64,000 nt of DNA, taken from Chitinophaga sp. GbtcB8 (lineage in GTDB: Bacteria > Bacteroidota > Bacteroidia > Chitinophagales > Chitinophagaceae). The position numbers and the translations under genes were made by a program. This document shows positions 24,617 through 33,768 of this stretch, one piece after another (within the stretch, counting starts at the first letter, position 1; each line of letters opens with the position of its first letter). The notes beneath the pieces are model-generated. The model did no database searches. It was not told where the DNA came from and saw nothing but the letters and a program-made list of their open reading frames with translations. The stretch spans positions 248,001 to 312,000 of the forward strand of contig NZ_JAGXJN010000001.1 in NCBI RefSeq assembly GCF_019091455.1, read 5' to 3'.

Positions 24617-26689
24617 TTATTGAACGTTTTCAATACTGCTTATCCAGCCTTCGGAAGGGGCTTTGGTTTCCGGCTGAGCGGAAGCGATGATTTCGAGCTT
24701 GCCGCCCGCATCGATCTCTTTCTGGGTAATGTAGATACGATTGAGCACTTTGCCATTCAGTATTACTTTTTTAATGTACTTATTGTGAAGCCCGTAATTT
24801 TTAACTTCGATCTCAAATGGATCCTTACCAATGTGGTTCAGCTTCACAGTCTTCATCAACGGCACATTCAAATAGTAAACCGGCCAGCCCGGGCAAGCCG
24901 GTGAAAAGCCACAGGCTGCAAGAACATACCAGGCAGACATAGCACCGGCATCATCATCCATAGTGCGGATATAGGCTTTAGGCTCATTTTTGTAAACCTT
25001 ATCAACAAAGGGATCGATGCCCTTACTATTATCATTAAAGTAATATTGGATCACGGTGTCCGCAGCAAACCGGTGCATCAGCTCCTGCGACTTCCATGGC
25101 TGACCAGCCGCGTTGTATATTAATGGCGCCTGCAGATCCGGCTCATTGGCATGATTATAAAGATCTTCATTAAAGAACTGATCAAGCTGGGTAATGAACG
25201 CTGCCCTTCCTCCTGCGAGATTAATGAGCCCTTTGATATCAAATGGTACAAACCACCGGTACTGCCAGATAGTACCCTGATAAAGATTCCGGGCCTGGAC
25301 TTTATCAATATCCCTGGCTTCCAGGTTCTTAAAATCCTTTTCCCAGTATTTTTTATAATCGCGGGCCTTTTGCATGTATTTTTCACTCAGCTCATCCCTT
25401 TTAAGGATCTTTAGGATTTCTGCAAATGCCCAGGTATCATAACTTGATTCCAGCGCTTTATCCGGTTTGGAAAAATCAAGATGATCTATTTCTTTGGCCA
25501 GTGAATCGATGATCAGATCAAATCTAACCGGATAACCCTTCCTGTATGCATCCAGTAACACTACTATAGCATGCTCGGTCCGCACAGTATTTGTCGGTTC
25601 AGTCTGGGTAGCATAATCCTGTTTGCCTGCTGTATAGAGATTAGCCAGAGAGGTTATCATTCCCCTGTATTTTTCGGGCCAGCCAACAGAAAGCATGGGG
25701 AGCTGCGTACGGTAGTTGTCCCAAATGGCCCAACCATTAAACATTGTTTCCGTACTTTTCTTTTCGATACCATCTGTACCGCGGTAAGTACCGTCCTTTT
25801 CAGAGATCTGATAAGGAGATTGCAATGTCCGGTACAGCAGGGAATAGAACAATTTCTTCTGAGCGATATCCCCGGTCACTTCAATCCTGCTTAATGCCCT
25901 GTTCCAGGCGTTGTGGCCTTCTTTGCAAAGCTGATCAAATGTGCCGTGAAAGATAGATGATCTTGCATAGTCAGTACTTACCGACGACATACTAACCCTG
26001 ATCTCAACCGGATCATTTACGGTGCTGAATACACAGGTTAGCTTGTGCCCAGGCCTTTCCGTCCATGTTACCGGCTGGCTAAATTCAAGACAGTAATACA
26101 ATTTATAGGTTCCTGCATTACAGGTAGTACGGGCTTCTACCCAGCCTGTTAGTGTACGGCTGGTAGTGACATGCTCCTCAGCTACGAATTTATTGGCCAG
26201 CGTATGAGCAAGATCAATGAAGTAACCGTTATTACCGGCCGGGAAGTGATAACGATGAATTCCGTTCTTCTGACCTGTGGCTAATTCAGCTACAATTCTA
26301 TTGGTGAAGGTAACCTTATAATAACCTGGAGTACCCGACTGATTAATTTTGATCAGCTCTTTATCCTCTTCTTCCCCAATGAAAGGCCTGATCAATATAT
26401 TCCCGCCGCTTCCACGGCAACCTACGCCCTCAAAGCGGTTGTGCGTAAATCCCAGAAAACGCCGGGCCTCGTACTCATATCCTGTATGGGTTGCCGGATA
26501 GGTTTGCGGCCCGATGCTCAGCATACTGAACGGATAGGATGCCGCTGGTGACAGCTGACCATGATCGCCCGATGTTCCTAAAAACACATTAACATTGGCT
26601 GCGGGATCCGTAACTATTGTGCGCTGAGCACCGGCCATATTTAAACCTAAGGATAAAAATATGGCCAGATAATATTTGGTATATCTCAT
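24617..26689 (-). CDS. GH92 alpha-mannosidase
   Basis: A 690-residue periplasmic or surface enzyme. A signal peptide (1-21, ending MAGA) is followed by the GH92 N-terminal beta-sandwich (NVNVFLGTSGDHGQLSPAASYPF, GYEYEARRFLGFTHNRFEGVGC). The C-terminal (alpha/alpha)6 part has MFNGWAIWDNYRTQLPM, FVPFDIKGLINLAGG and DDDAGAMSAWYVLAACGFSP. The last is the family's conserved Ca-site/acid region. GH92 enzymes are Ca-dependent inverting exo-alpha-mannosidases, acting mainly on alpha-1,2, 1,3 or 1,4 links of N-glycans and yeast mannan. Length is slightly below the usual 740-760. It overlaps a short upstream frame by ATGA at its start. It is the main substrate clue for PUL 1. Confidence 0.92.
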   Translation of the reverse strand: MRYTKYYLAIFLSLGLNMAGAQRTIVTDPAANVNVFLGTSGDHGQLSPAASYPFSMLSIGPQTYPATHTGYEYEARRFLGFTHNRFEGVGCRGSGGNILIRPFIGEEEDKELIKINQSGTPGYYKVTFTNRIVAELATGQKNGIHRYHFPAGNNGYFIDLAHTLANKFVAEEHVTTSRTLTGWVEARTTCNAGTYKLYYCLEFSQPVTWTERPGHKLTCVFSTVNDPVEIRVSMSSVSTDYARSSIFHGTFDQLCKEGHNAWNRALSRIEVTGDIAQKKLFYSLLYRTLQSPYQISEKDGTYRGTDGIEKKSTETMFNGWAIWDNYRTQLPMLSVGWPEKYRGMITSLANLYTAGKQDYATQTEPTNTVRTEHAIVVLLDAYRKGYPVRFDLIIDSLAKEIDHLDFSKPDKALESSYDTWAFAEILKILKRDELSEKYMQKARDYKKYWEKDFKNLEARDIDKVQARNLYQGTIWQYRWFVPFDIKGLINLAGGRAAFITQLDQFFNEDLYNHANEPDLQAPLIYNAAGQPWKSQELMHRFAADTVIQYYFNDNSKGIDPFVDKVYKNEPKAYIRTMDDDAGAMSAWYVLAACGFSPACPGWPVYYLNVPLMKTVKLNHIGKDPFEIEVKNYGLHNKYIKKVILNGKVLNRIYITQKEIDAGGKLEIIASAQPETKAPSEGWISSIENVQ

Positions 26690-26787
26690 ATGCCGGTTAA
26701 ATTATTTTCCGGCTTTGTGGGTTTCGCCGGTTCAATAATCGCACTTTCAGCTATATTCTGCATAGCTGTTATTACGTTCTTTTTCAT
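26686..26787 (-). CDS. Possible 33-residue ORF coupled to the GH92 gene
   Basis: Starting at ATG 26787, the minus strand codes 33 residues beginning MKKNVITAMQNIAESA and ending NNLTGI. The stop TGA overlaps the GH92 ATG (ATGA). The product is polar with no signal or membrane segment. It could be a translational coupler, a decayed gene end, or chance. It lies in the 177-bp gap between susD and GH92, after the hairpin at 26818-26864. Confidence 0.3.
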   Translation of the reverse strand: MKKNVITAMQNIAESAIIEPAKPTKPENNLTGI

Positions 26788-26817
26788 AGTGGATTGGTGC
26801 GTTACCTACTGTATATG

Positions 26818-26864
26818 AGCAATGACTTAGCGGCCGGCTAATTGCCGGCCACCAAGTCATTGCT
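26818..26864 (-). terminator. Large hairpin directly after susD (attenuator candidate)
   Basis: An 11-bp outer stem (AGCAATGACTT at 26818-26828 with 26854-26864) and a 7-bp GC-rich inner stem (GGCCGGC at 26832-26838 with 26844-26850) enclose a TAATT loop. The hairpin begins two bases after the susD stop, inside the presumed operon. No U-run follows, so partial termination or 3'-end protection of susCD mRNA is likely. Confidence 0.6.
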
Positions 26865-26866
26865 AA

Positions 26867-28657
26867 CTACCAGCCAGGGTTCTGACCCAATTTGGGATTA
26901 ACCTGCCGGTCGTTCTCAGGTATGGGGAATAGATAGAATTTATCATCCCAGGTACGTTTTACATTTGTGAGCCAGGTTAGCTCACCGGAAGTATTGCTGG
27001 ATAGTCTTTGAGGATTTGCACCATTCTTAATTGTTTCAGCAACATTAACGTAAGTGACGCCGGGGATTGTGGTAGCTGGTTTGTCCTGGTAAAAGAGAAC
27101 ATCCAATACGCCATCCTCATTAAGGTCCATTGCCTGGTCTAAAGCAGGTACATAAAATCCATTCCAAACCTGCTCCATTAACGGCCCGCGTTTCCACCTT
27201 ACGATATCATAAAATCGGAAACCTTCCAAAGCCAGCTCAATTCCTCTTTCCCGCCGGATCTCCAACAGAACAGGATCGCTGATGCCGGGGAAATAGTTAG
27301 CCTTCAGATAAGGGTCGGCTATCAAAGGTTTCGTGCTGGTGTTGCCCGTTATACCTGCCCTTCTTCTCAGCGCGCCTATGGTATTGTTCCAATCCTCATC
27401 AGTGAGTGTGCCAAGTTCTCCCTTAGCTTCTGCGTAATTCAATAAGACCTCTGCATAACGGATCAACGGCAATGAATTGGTATTCCGGGAACCGCCATCC
27501 ATCGATGCGTCATCCATAGTCAATTTAATAGGCTGATAGCCTGTGTATGTGTAAGAAAATACAGGTGGGGCAGCTTGTTGTACGCCACCATTAGCGCGCG
27601 TGTAATTACCCATCCTTATTGTTTGCTGCAGGCGCATGTCACGGTTTTTCACCTCCTGGGGAAATGTCATGGTGCGATAACCGGCTGCATTCGTGAATGG
27701 TGTGCCGTCTATATTCAGATAGGTATTTATGAATGTACGCGTAAAGCTCAACCTGTCGCCATAAGTGGAGCTTGTCAGGTACCAGTTGGCATCATTATAA
27801 ATAGCCAGGGTTGGATCAACCAGGTTTGCCAGTATTATTTCAGAAGGAATGATCGCCTGGCTGTTAAATAAATTCCGGTAGGCCTTATCCGTACCACCTG
27901 CTGTGTTTAATGCAAACCCGCCGTTAGTTATTACCTGTTCTGCAGCTTCAGCAGCGGCGGTCAGCAAAGTATTGACCGAGCCTTGCAAATTGTATCCGGT
28001 ATGATATTTCCGGAAAGTACCTTCGAACAAACACACCCTGGATTTAAAGGCAAGCGCCGTATATTTGGTGATAAGGCTCCGGGTGTTATCGTTGGTTGTA
28101 ATATGCGACGCTGCATAATCCAGGTCCGCCATGATAGAATCAACGATCAGGGTTCTTGGATCACGGCCGGCATACAGATCCGGATCATCTACATCAAATG
28201 GCCTGTTGATCCAGGGTACATCTCCAAAACGCTTTAACTTCTCAAAATAAAACCAGCCGCGGAAAAATCGCGCGAGTCCGATATAATTTTCCCGGATAGG
28301 TTGAGAAACGGCAGGATCTGTACAGTTTTGTATAAAGTAGTTGATATTACGCAGATCGCTCCATGACCATCCTGTGCTTTGCTGGGGGCTGAAGGCGCCG
28401 GGGCGGATGAAGTCAGGAACCGTAGTTCGCGACAGATAATCGCTCATGGCGTCACCTCTTATGATGGCGCTTGTGGTAGGTAAAATATTATAAAATGAAT
28501 TGGTATACAGATCAAGACCGGATTTACTACCGAATACTGCAGCTTTATTAGCAGTAGCTTGCGGCTGCTGGTCCAGTTTTTTACAGCCAATGCTCATGCT
28601 GCCTGCGAAAAACATAAACAGCAATGGTCTGAACAATTTTTCACTAAGGATCGTCAT
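26867..28657 (-). CDS. SusD/RagB-family surface glycan-binding lipoprotein
   Basis: A 596-residue SusD homologue. An N-terminal lipoprotein signal ends at the lipobox SIGC (Cys25, followed by KK). SusD landmarks include the TPR-like first half (RNINYFIQNC, LARFFRGWFYFEKLKRFGDVPW), LITKYTALAFKSRVCLFEGTF, LIRYAEVLLNYAEAKGE and the C-terminal LEIRRERGIELALEGFRFYDIVRW. SusD caps the SusC barrel and binds oligosaccharides outside the cell. It starts 18 bases after the susC stop. The pair is the uptake port of PUL 1; the ligand is likely a mannose-containing glycan by context. Confidence 0.95.
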   Translation of the reverse strand: MTILSEKLFRPLLFMFFAGSMSIGCKKLDQQPQATANKAAVFGSKSGLDLYTNSFYNILPTTSAIIRGDAMSDYLSRTTVPDFIRPGAFSPQQSTGWSWSDLRNINYFIQNCTDPAVSQPIRENYIGLARFFRGWFYFEKLKRFGDVPWINRPFDVDDPDLYAGRDPRTLIVDSIMADLDYAASHITTNDNTRSLITKYTALAFKSRVCLFEGTFRKYHTGYNLQGSVNTLLTAAAEAAEQVITNGGFALNTAGGTDKAYRNLFNSQAIIPSEIILANLVDPTLAIYNDANWYLTSSTYGDRLSFTRTFINTYLNIDGTPFTNAAGYRTMTFPQEVKNRDMRLQQTIRMGNYTRANGGVQQAAPPVFSYTYTGYQPIKLTMDDASMDGGSRNTNSLPLIRYAEVLLNYAEAKGELGTLTDEDWNNTIGALRRRAGITGNTSTKPLIADPYLKANYFPGISDPVLLEIRRERGIELALEGFRFYDIVRWKRGPLMEQVWNGFYVPALDQAMDLNEDGVLDVLFYQDKPATTIPGVTYVNVAETIKNGANPQRLSSNTSGELTWLTNVKRTWDDKFYLFPIPENDRQVNPKLGQNPGW

Positions 28658-28675
28658 ATCAAGTGTCTTTAATTG

Positions 28676-31600
28676 TTAAAATGTTGCGGATAACCCAAAA
28701 GTGATTGACTTCAATATTGGATAGTTGTTGCCATTACCGGCCGACCCATCGGACAAAATTCTGTCTGAACCGCCGATACTTTCGGGATCAATGTCATGTG
28801 TATTTTTGAAGACCGGTGACCAGGTCCATAGATTTTCCCCCGACACATACATTCGTGCATCATTGAGACCGATCCTTTTAATCAGGTTGATGGGTAAATG
28901 ATAACCAAGCTGGATATTCTTCAACCGTACATAAGCAGCGTTTTGAAGATACTTGGTCTGACTCTGGGCAAGCTCGTTGCTGCCTGCGGCTTTATAACCT
29001 GCAAACCTGGGGAAATAGGCATCCGGGTTTTCCGGTGACCACATTTTGTCTAACTGATTTACAGTTGCTTTAAAATAAGGGGAAGCATATTGGCCCCAGA
29101 ACGTTCCGGTTGCGCCGATCGGATACCAATCGCGTTTACCTACCCCTTGTATAAACGCCCCGATGAAAAAGCCTTTCCAGTCAGCATCCATACTAAATCC
29201 AAAGGTATAGTGAGGGAGCGCGTTGCCTATGATCCGCCGGTCACCGGGATTTCCTACTGTATTATTGCCGGCATCTATTACGCCATCTCCGTTCAGATCT
29301 GCGAATTTGATGTCGCCGGGAGCAAGCGTTCCTGTATTGGACGCCTTTACAAGGATCTGTTTGGGTGACTTAGCGATATCCTCTGCTGATGTAAAATAAC
29401 CGGCATTCTGATATCCCCATATCTCACCAACCTGTTGGCCAACGTAATGATCAGACAACCTTTTGTCGGGGTTATTGTATTTAGTGACCACTGCATTATA
29501 GTCTGCAAGCGTAGCTCTGAAACCATAGTTCAACGGGGCGCCGGAAACGGTAAGCCTGTCGCGCCAGGTAACCGACAGTTCCCAACCCTTTGTTCTCAGA
29601 TCAGCATAGTTGCCTTTGGGAGATGCTGTTCCAAAAACAGTTGGTAATGATGGGCCCAATGTGAACATGTTAAGGGTTTTCCGTGTGTAAAGGTCTCCTG
29701 AAACAGATAGTTTTCCGTCCAGCACACTCAAATCCACGCCAAGGTTCTGGCTTCTCGAAGTTTCCCAGGTCAAACCATCAGGCAATACGCCTGGCGAGCT
29801 TGTGGCCTGCGGACGGACGCCATTTAGAATACGTCCCAGCTGGTTGATATTGAATTGCTCCTGAAACACATAGGAGTTGATACTGCCATTACCTAATGAG
29901 CCATAAGAGCCGCGGAATTTAAGGTCCGTGATGATCTTCGGCGAGATATGCCAGAAAGGCTCACCGGACACCCTCCAGCCGGCAGATAAGGAAGGGAAAA
30001 AAGCATACCGCTGATTGGAAGGGAATTTGGAGGAGCCATCGTAACGCCCATTGCCTTCCAGCAGATAACGTCCTTTATAATCGTAGTTTAAACGGTAAAA
30101 ACCTCCTATTACATTCCATCTGTCCCAATCTCCTGAAGTAACTATAGACTGACCTAATGCTAAATTGATGTTGTCTGCATCCGGATAGGCCAGGCCGTTA
30201 CGTTGAACAGCTGTGCTCTGAAACGTAGATTGCTCATAATTGAAACCGGCCAATACCTTCGCATGGTGCCCACCGCTCAGCTTAGGTTCAAACTCACCGT
30301 AAATATTTGTTACGAGGTAACGGGTTGGCTGGAATGTCAGGGTAATATCATTAAAGGCCGAACCCACATACTCGATCACCCCCGGTTTCCGGCTATATGG
30401 TACAGGTACTCTTTTCACAAAGGTGTTGTTATCCGTGTTCTGGAAAGTAAAGTCACCTTTTATTCTAAACTGATCATCAAGAATGCGTGCCTCAAAGCCT
30501 GTAGTGTTGCGAAATACCCTTTTGTCAAAATCATAGCCGTTCTTACCATAAACCAAATCACCAACAGTATAAGCGGCTGAATAGGTTAATGTTCCGTCAG
30601 GATTATAGAGAGGCGCTACTGTATGCGCTTCTGCCGACATATTTATCCAGATACCGCCGCCTTCACCAACATTTAACGGGTTATGATATTTCATCGAAGA
30701 ATAGTCGGCATTGTTATATACTTTCAACCATGGGAATACCTGCAATGATCCTTTGGCCCTAAAGTTGTAAATATTGTAATCGTCTGAATTATATCTGAAC
30801 AGGCCATCCTGCCGGTACATCCGGCCTGTTACCAGGAAGTCGGCTTTGCCACTGCTACCGGAAAGGGATAAGTTATGGTCGCTCGCCGTGGTATGGTCCT
30901 TGTAAAGCAGCTTGTACCAGTCTGTGTTTGCATAATATACATACTCACCTGCACCATTGACATCAACTTTTGGTAAGCTGGGATCCGCATCTCTTCTTTG
31001 CAGCTCAGCCAAATATTCTGCTGAAAACTTTACAGTTTTATTGATATTCTGCGCGGTTTGGGAGCTCCCATACCAGGCAGTATAAGCCTCACTAAAAAGC
31101 CTGGCGAATTGATAGCCGTTAGTAACTAACTCAGGTACAGTAGTCGGACTTTTGAATGACTGATTATAGGAATAGGTAACGCTTATCTTATCCTTCGCCG
31201 GGCTTTTAGTCGTGATCAGCACTACCCCAAAAGCTGCCCTGGCTCCATAAATAGCCGCTGACGCCGCGTCTTTTAAAACTGTGACACTTGCTACATCATT
31301 GGGATTTATACGGCTGGGATCACCTTCAACGCCGTCGATCAAAACCAGCGCATTACCTCCCTGGCCTATAGAGGTGGTGCCACGGATGTTATAGCCGGGT
31401 GATTGTATGGGCTTACCGTCTGCAGGCACCAGGTTTAAGTTAGGCAGTAAGCCCTGCAGGCCCTGCGTTAAGTTTGGCAGCGAGCGGTTTTCCAGTGCTT
31501 TGGCCGATACCTGATCAACAGCCCCGGTGAGATTTATTTTTTTCTGCGTACCATATCCTACCACAACAACCGCTGAGAGATCTGATGCTGCAGGGTTTAG

Positions 31601-32200
31601 CGTAAGCACCGCGGGTACGCTACCTGCAGGATATTCCTGCGTCTGATAACCGACGAAACTAAAAACAATGATGGTAGCTGCATCAGGGACCGTAATGGAG
31701 TAATTGCCTTCCTGGGTGGAGGAAACACCATCCATCGTTCCTTTCACTCTTATGCTAACGCCGGTTAACGCTTCGCCCTTCTCATTCTGCACTTTTCCAT
31801 TAATCGTCAGGGCAGCTTTTATTGAAGTGACCTTTGGCAATTCCTTTTCCTTAACTAAGATCAGCTCTCCCTGGATCTCGTAAGTTAAGGGCTGATCCCC
31901 GAGGTAAGTATCTAACACCTCGGTGATGGTGGCATTCTTAAAATTAACATCCTTGGGGGAAATGTCTTTTATCTTGTTAACCGAAACTAATACGTTGTAG
32001 CTGGTTTGCTTTCTTAGTTCCCGTACAATTTGCTCAAAGGTTGTCTTCTTATGGACAAAATTTACCCGCTGAGCAAATGTTTCCGCCCGCACCTGAAACA
32101 GGGCTACGAGAATTAAAACGGCCGTTAGTTTCATAAATAATAGGAATTTATTTGTGCCGCCGGGACGCGCACAAAGAAAACGTGGATAAATGTTATACAT
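28676..32200 (-). CDS. SusC/RagA-family TonB-dependent transporter
   Basis: A 1174-residue transporter. A long N-terminus precedes the hydrophobic signal (MKLTAVLILVALFQVRAETF, about 23-42). Then come an STN secretin-like domain (about 50-115), CarboxypepD_reg (about 125-210) and the plug (about 215-340; VVVVGYGTQKK, NVLVS, VLIDGVEGDP, VTVLKDAASAAIYGARAAFGVVLITTK). A 22-strand barrel ends ITFGLSATF. The STN domain is the part that signals to FecR, and a FecR gene lies directly upstream, so transport and ECF-sigma control are linked. Together with SusD it imports glycan fragments. The start at 32200 gives the usual extended N-terminus of this group; Met at residue 23 is an alternative. Confidence 0.95.
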   Translation of the reverse strand: MYNIYPRFLCARPGGTNKFLLFMKLTAVLILVALFQVRAETFAQRVNFVHKKTTFEQIVRELRKQTSYNVLVSVNKIKDISPKDVNFKNATITEVLDTYLGDQPLTYEIQGELILVKEKELPKVTSIKAALTINGKVQNEKGEALTGVSIRVKGTMDGVSSTQEGNYSITVPDAATIIVFSFVGYQTQEYPAGSVPAVLTLNPAASDLSAVVVVGYGTQKKINLTGAVDQVSAKALENRSLPNLTQGLQGLLPNLNLVPADGKPIQSPGYNIRGTTSIGQGGNALVLIDGVEGDPSRINPNDVASVTVLKDAASAAIYGARAAFGVVLITTKSPAKDKISVTYSYNQSFKSPTTVPELVTNGYQFARLFSEAYTAWYGSSQTAQNINKTVKFSAEYLAELQRRDADPSLPKVDVNGAGEYVYYANTDWYKLLYKDHTTASDHNLSLSGSSGKADFLVTGRMYRQDGLFRYNSDDYNIYNFRAKGSLQVFPWLKVYNNADYSSMKYHNPLNVGEGGGIWINMSAEAHTVAPLYNPDGTLTYSAAYTVGDLVYGKNGYDFDKRVFRNTTGFEARILDDQFRIKGDFTFQNTDNNTFVKRVPVPYSRKPGVIEYVGSAFNDITLTFQPTRYLVTNIYGEFEPKLSGGHHAKVLAGFNYEQSTFQSTAVQRNGLAYPDADNINLALGQSIVTSGDWDRWNVIGGFYRLNYDYKGRYLLEGNGRYDGSSKFPSNQRYAFFPSLSAGWRVSGEPFWHISPKIITDLKFRGSYGSLGNGSINSYVFQEQFNINQLGRILNGVRPQATSSPGVLPDGLTWETSRSQNLGVDLSVLDGKLSVSGDLYTRKTLNMFTLGPSLPTVFGTASPKGNYADLRTKGWELSVTWRDRLTVSGAPLNYGFRATLADYNAVVTKYNNPDKRLSDHYVGQQVGEIWGYQNAGYFTSAEDIAKSPKQILVKASNTGTLAPGDIKFADLNGDGVIDAGNNTVGNPGDRRIIGNALPHYTFGFSMDADWKGFFIGAFIQGVGKRDWYPIGATGTFWGQYASPYFKATVNQLDKMWSPENPDAYFPRFAGYKAAGSNELAQSQTKYLQNAAYVRLKNIQLGYHLPINLIKRIGLNDARMYVSGENLWTWSPVFKNTHDIDPESIGGSDRILSDGSAGNGNNYPILKSITFGLSATF

Positions 32201-32375
32201 TTGTGTTACTGGTTAATATTGAAAATTTTGTTAGCAGCAAATATCATCAGTAGCCAGGCATCAGGCGGGGGTGTTCCACCACCTCCGCTTAATTTTTGGC
32301 CGCTTGTCAGAGATCCGATCGTATTCGTTTTCTTATCTCATAGTTGGCTTAATTTATTAGTTGATCATTTACATA

Positions 32376-33533
32376 TTATTTCCCCTTTGGTAAGACCTTG
32401 ATGGTTTTTCCATCTATCTCAAACCTAACCTCGCCGGTTATTTCCAGCATCTTTAATACTTGTGATACATTCGAGTAGCGCGTGAGTCCACCCAAATAAG
32501 ATTCTTTTAAATTAAATCCCTTCTGATATTGAATATCTACATCGTACCAACGCGAAACCTTTCGCATAATACTTTCGAGTGGTTCGTTATTAAATAAAAA
32601 TTTATCGTTCTTCCAGGCCAAAGCATCTTCAATATCCGCGGCAACAACATTTGTAGTTGGGTTTCCGGTTGAATTAACCGCTTGCTGACCAGGTTTTAAA
32701 ATTATATACCGGGATGATGTTCTAAGGCCAATGCTGCCTTCCACGAGCGTTGTTTTAATGACAGGCTCGTCATCGTATGCATTAATGTTGAATTTAGTGC
32801 CCAGATCTTCTATAACCTGACCTTTAACACTCACTTTGAAAGGCTTACGTGCATCGTGTACCACTTCAAAATAAACCTGCCCTGTTATTTGAACGCTCCG
32901 TTGATCACCATTAAATGCTACCGGATAATGAATAGATGAGGCGGCGTCCAGTATGGCAATTGTTCCATCAGCAAGTGTTAACTGGTATTTCCCACCCCGC
33001 GGCGTCTCCACGGTATTGAATAATTCGCCATTGGCAGCTGCCTGGTCACCGGTATAACTCAACTGGCCATCTTCACGTTTTGCAATGGTAACACCACCTT
33101 GTTTGGCTACGAAACCATTTTTAGTTCCATTTAACTGGACTTTTTCCCCGTTAGCAAGGGTTAGAACGGCTTTATTGCCCCCTGGAGCTATATCCTGAAC
33201 TGTGTGAGCCATTTGCTTCTTAACCGGTTTGACCGGGAAAAGCAAAAAAGCTCCGTACGAGAGAATTATTATAACTGAAGCCGCTGCTGCTATTCTGGGC
33301 CAAAGCCATTTTTTCTTTGCTTCCTGCTGAACGATACCTGCCTCCGAATGGATACGCGCAAGCATCAGCCTTTTATGCTCTTGTGGTGTAAGGCCTATTT
33401 CTATAATTGTCTCCTGAGCATCGTCGCTTAAAAACCATTCGTCGAATTCCTGTTGTTCGGATACAGTAAGTTTTCCTTTCAGATAATTTCTGGCCAGCTT
33501 TTGAAGCCGGTTCCTGTTGGGAGGAATAGTCAT
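32376..33533 (-). CDS. FecR-family anti-sigma factor
   Basis: A 385-residue inner-membrane anti-sigma factor. The cytoplasmic N-terminal domain (1-80; EQQEFDEWFLSDDAQ) is followed by one transmembrane helix (about 88-108, IAAAASVIIILSYGAFLLFP). The periplasmic FecR domain (about 175-270) has TPRGGKYQLTLADGT, LDAASSIHYPVAFNG and GQVYFEVVHDARKPFKV. A C-terminal STN-like DUF4974 region (NNEPLESIMRKVSRWYDVDI) ends the protein. It receives the signal from the SusC STN domain and holds or activates the ECF sigma factor encoded upstream. The 235-bp gap to sigma contains a fused relic and two promoter-like elements. Confidence 0.94.
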   Translation of the reverse strand: MTIPPNRNRLQKLARNYLKGKLTVSEQQEFDEWFLSDDAQETIIEIGLTPQEHKRLMLARIHSEAGIVQQEAKKKWLWPRIAAAASVIIILSYGAFLLFPVKPVKKQMAHTVQDIAPGGNKAVLTLANGEKVQLNGTKNGFVAKQGGVTIAKREDGQLSYTGDQAAANGELFNTVETPRGGKYQLTLADGTIAILDAASSIHYPVAFNGDQRSVQITGQVYFEVVHDARKPFKVSVKGQVIEDLGTKFNINAYDDEPVIKTTLVEGSIGLRTSSRYIILKPGQQAVNSTGNPTTNVVAADIEDALAWKNDKFLFNNEPLESIMRKVSRWYDVDIQYQKGFNLKESYLGGLTRYSNVSQVLKMLEITGEVRFEIDGKTIKVLPKGK

Positions 33534-33561
33534 ACTGCGTTTAATTTAGGTTGCTTTAATA

Positions 33562-33587
33562 TAAGTACCCCCCGCCGGTTAAAACCC
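33562..33587 (-). promoter_or_regulatory. ECF-promoter-like element, PUL 1 copy nearest fecR
   Basis: On the minus strand GGGTTT, 14 bases, TACTTA. TACTTA ends 28 bases before the fecR ATG. It matches GGAGTT-N14-GTCTTA elements at 45108 and 48742 in spacing and in most bases. Confidence 0.45.
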
Positions 33588-33619
33588 GCAAAAAAAATAA
33601 AAAGATTTTGAAAGAAGGA

Positions 33620-33677
33620 TTAAAGCAAAGAACCGCCCAAAAAAATGCCAGGTTCTATTCCTGTAGGGAGGAATAGT
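33620..33677 (-). pseudogene. Relic joining a fecR head to a sigma-factor tail
   Basis: Read on the minus strand from 33677, the bases code TIPPYRNR, almost the fecR start (TIPPNRNR), with the ATG displaced by a 4-base insertion. They then run directly into GIFLGGSLL plus stop at 33620, matching the sigma C-terminus GSFLGDFLL. Surrounding sequence (about 33519-33655 and 33666-33801) aligns at an offset of 146-147 bp at roughly 80 percent by eye. Either a small tandem duplication or, given the divergence, a deletion scar from a second sigma/fecR unit explains it. Confidence 0.7.
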
Positions 33678-33707
33678 ACACCATATTAAATTTGGGCCGC
33701 TTTATTA

Positions 33708-33733
33708 TAAGTACCCCTGGTTGGTTAAAACCC
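33708..33733 (-). promoter_or_regulatory. ECF-promoter-like element, PUL 1 copy nearest sigma
   Basis: Same pattern as at 33562: GGGTTT, 14 bases, TACTTA, preceded by an A/T tract. It lies upstream of the relic, so its transcript would read through the relic into fecR. Confidence 0.4.
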
Positions 33734-33768
33734 GCAAAAAAAAATAAAAAAATTTGGGGGAAGAAGGA

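Noticed and set aside
32255-32300. GC-rich hairpin between fecR and susC
   Set aside because: The stem is imperfect with a bulge and no T-run; not strong enough to list as a terminator.
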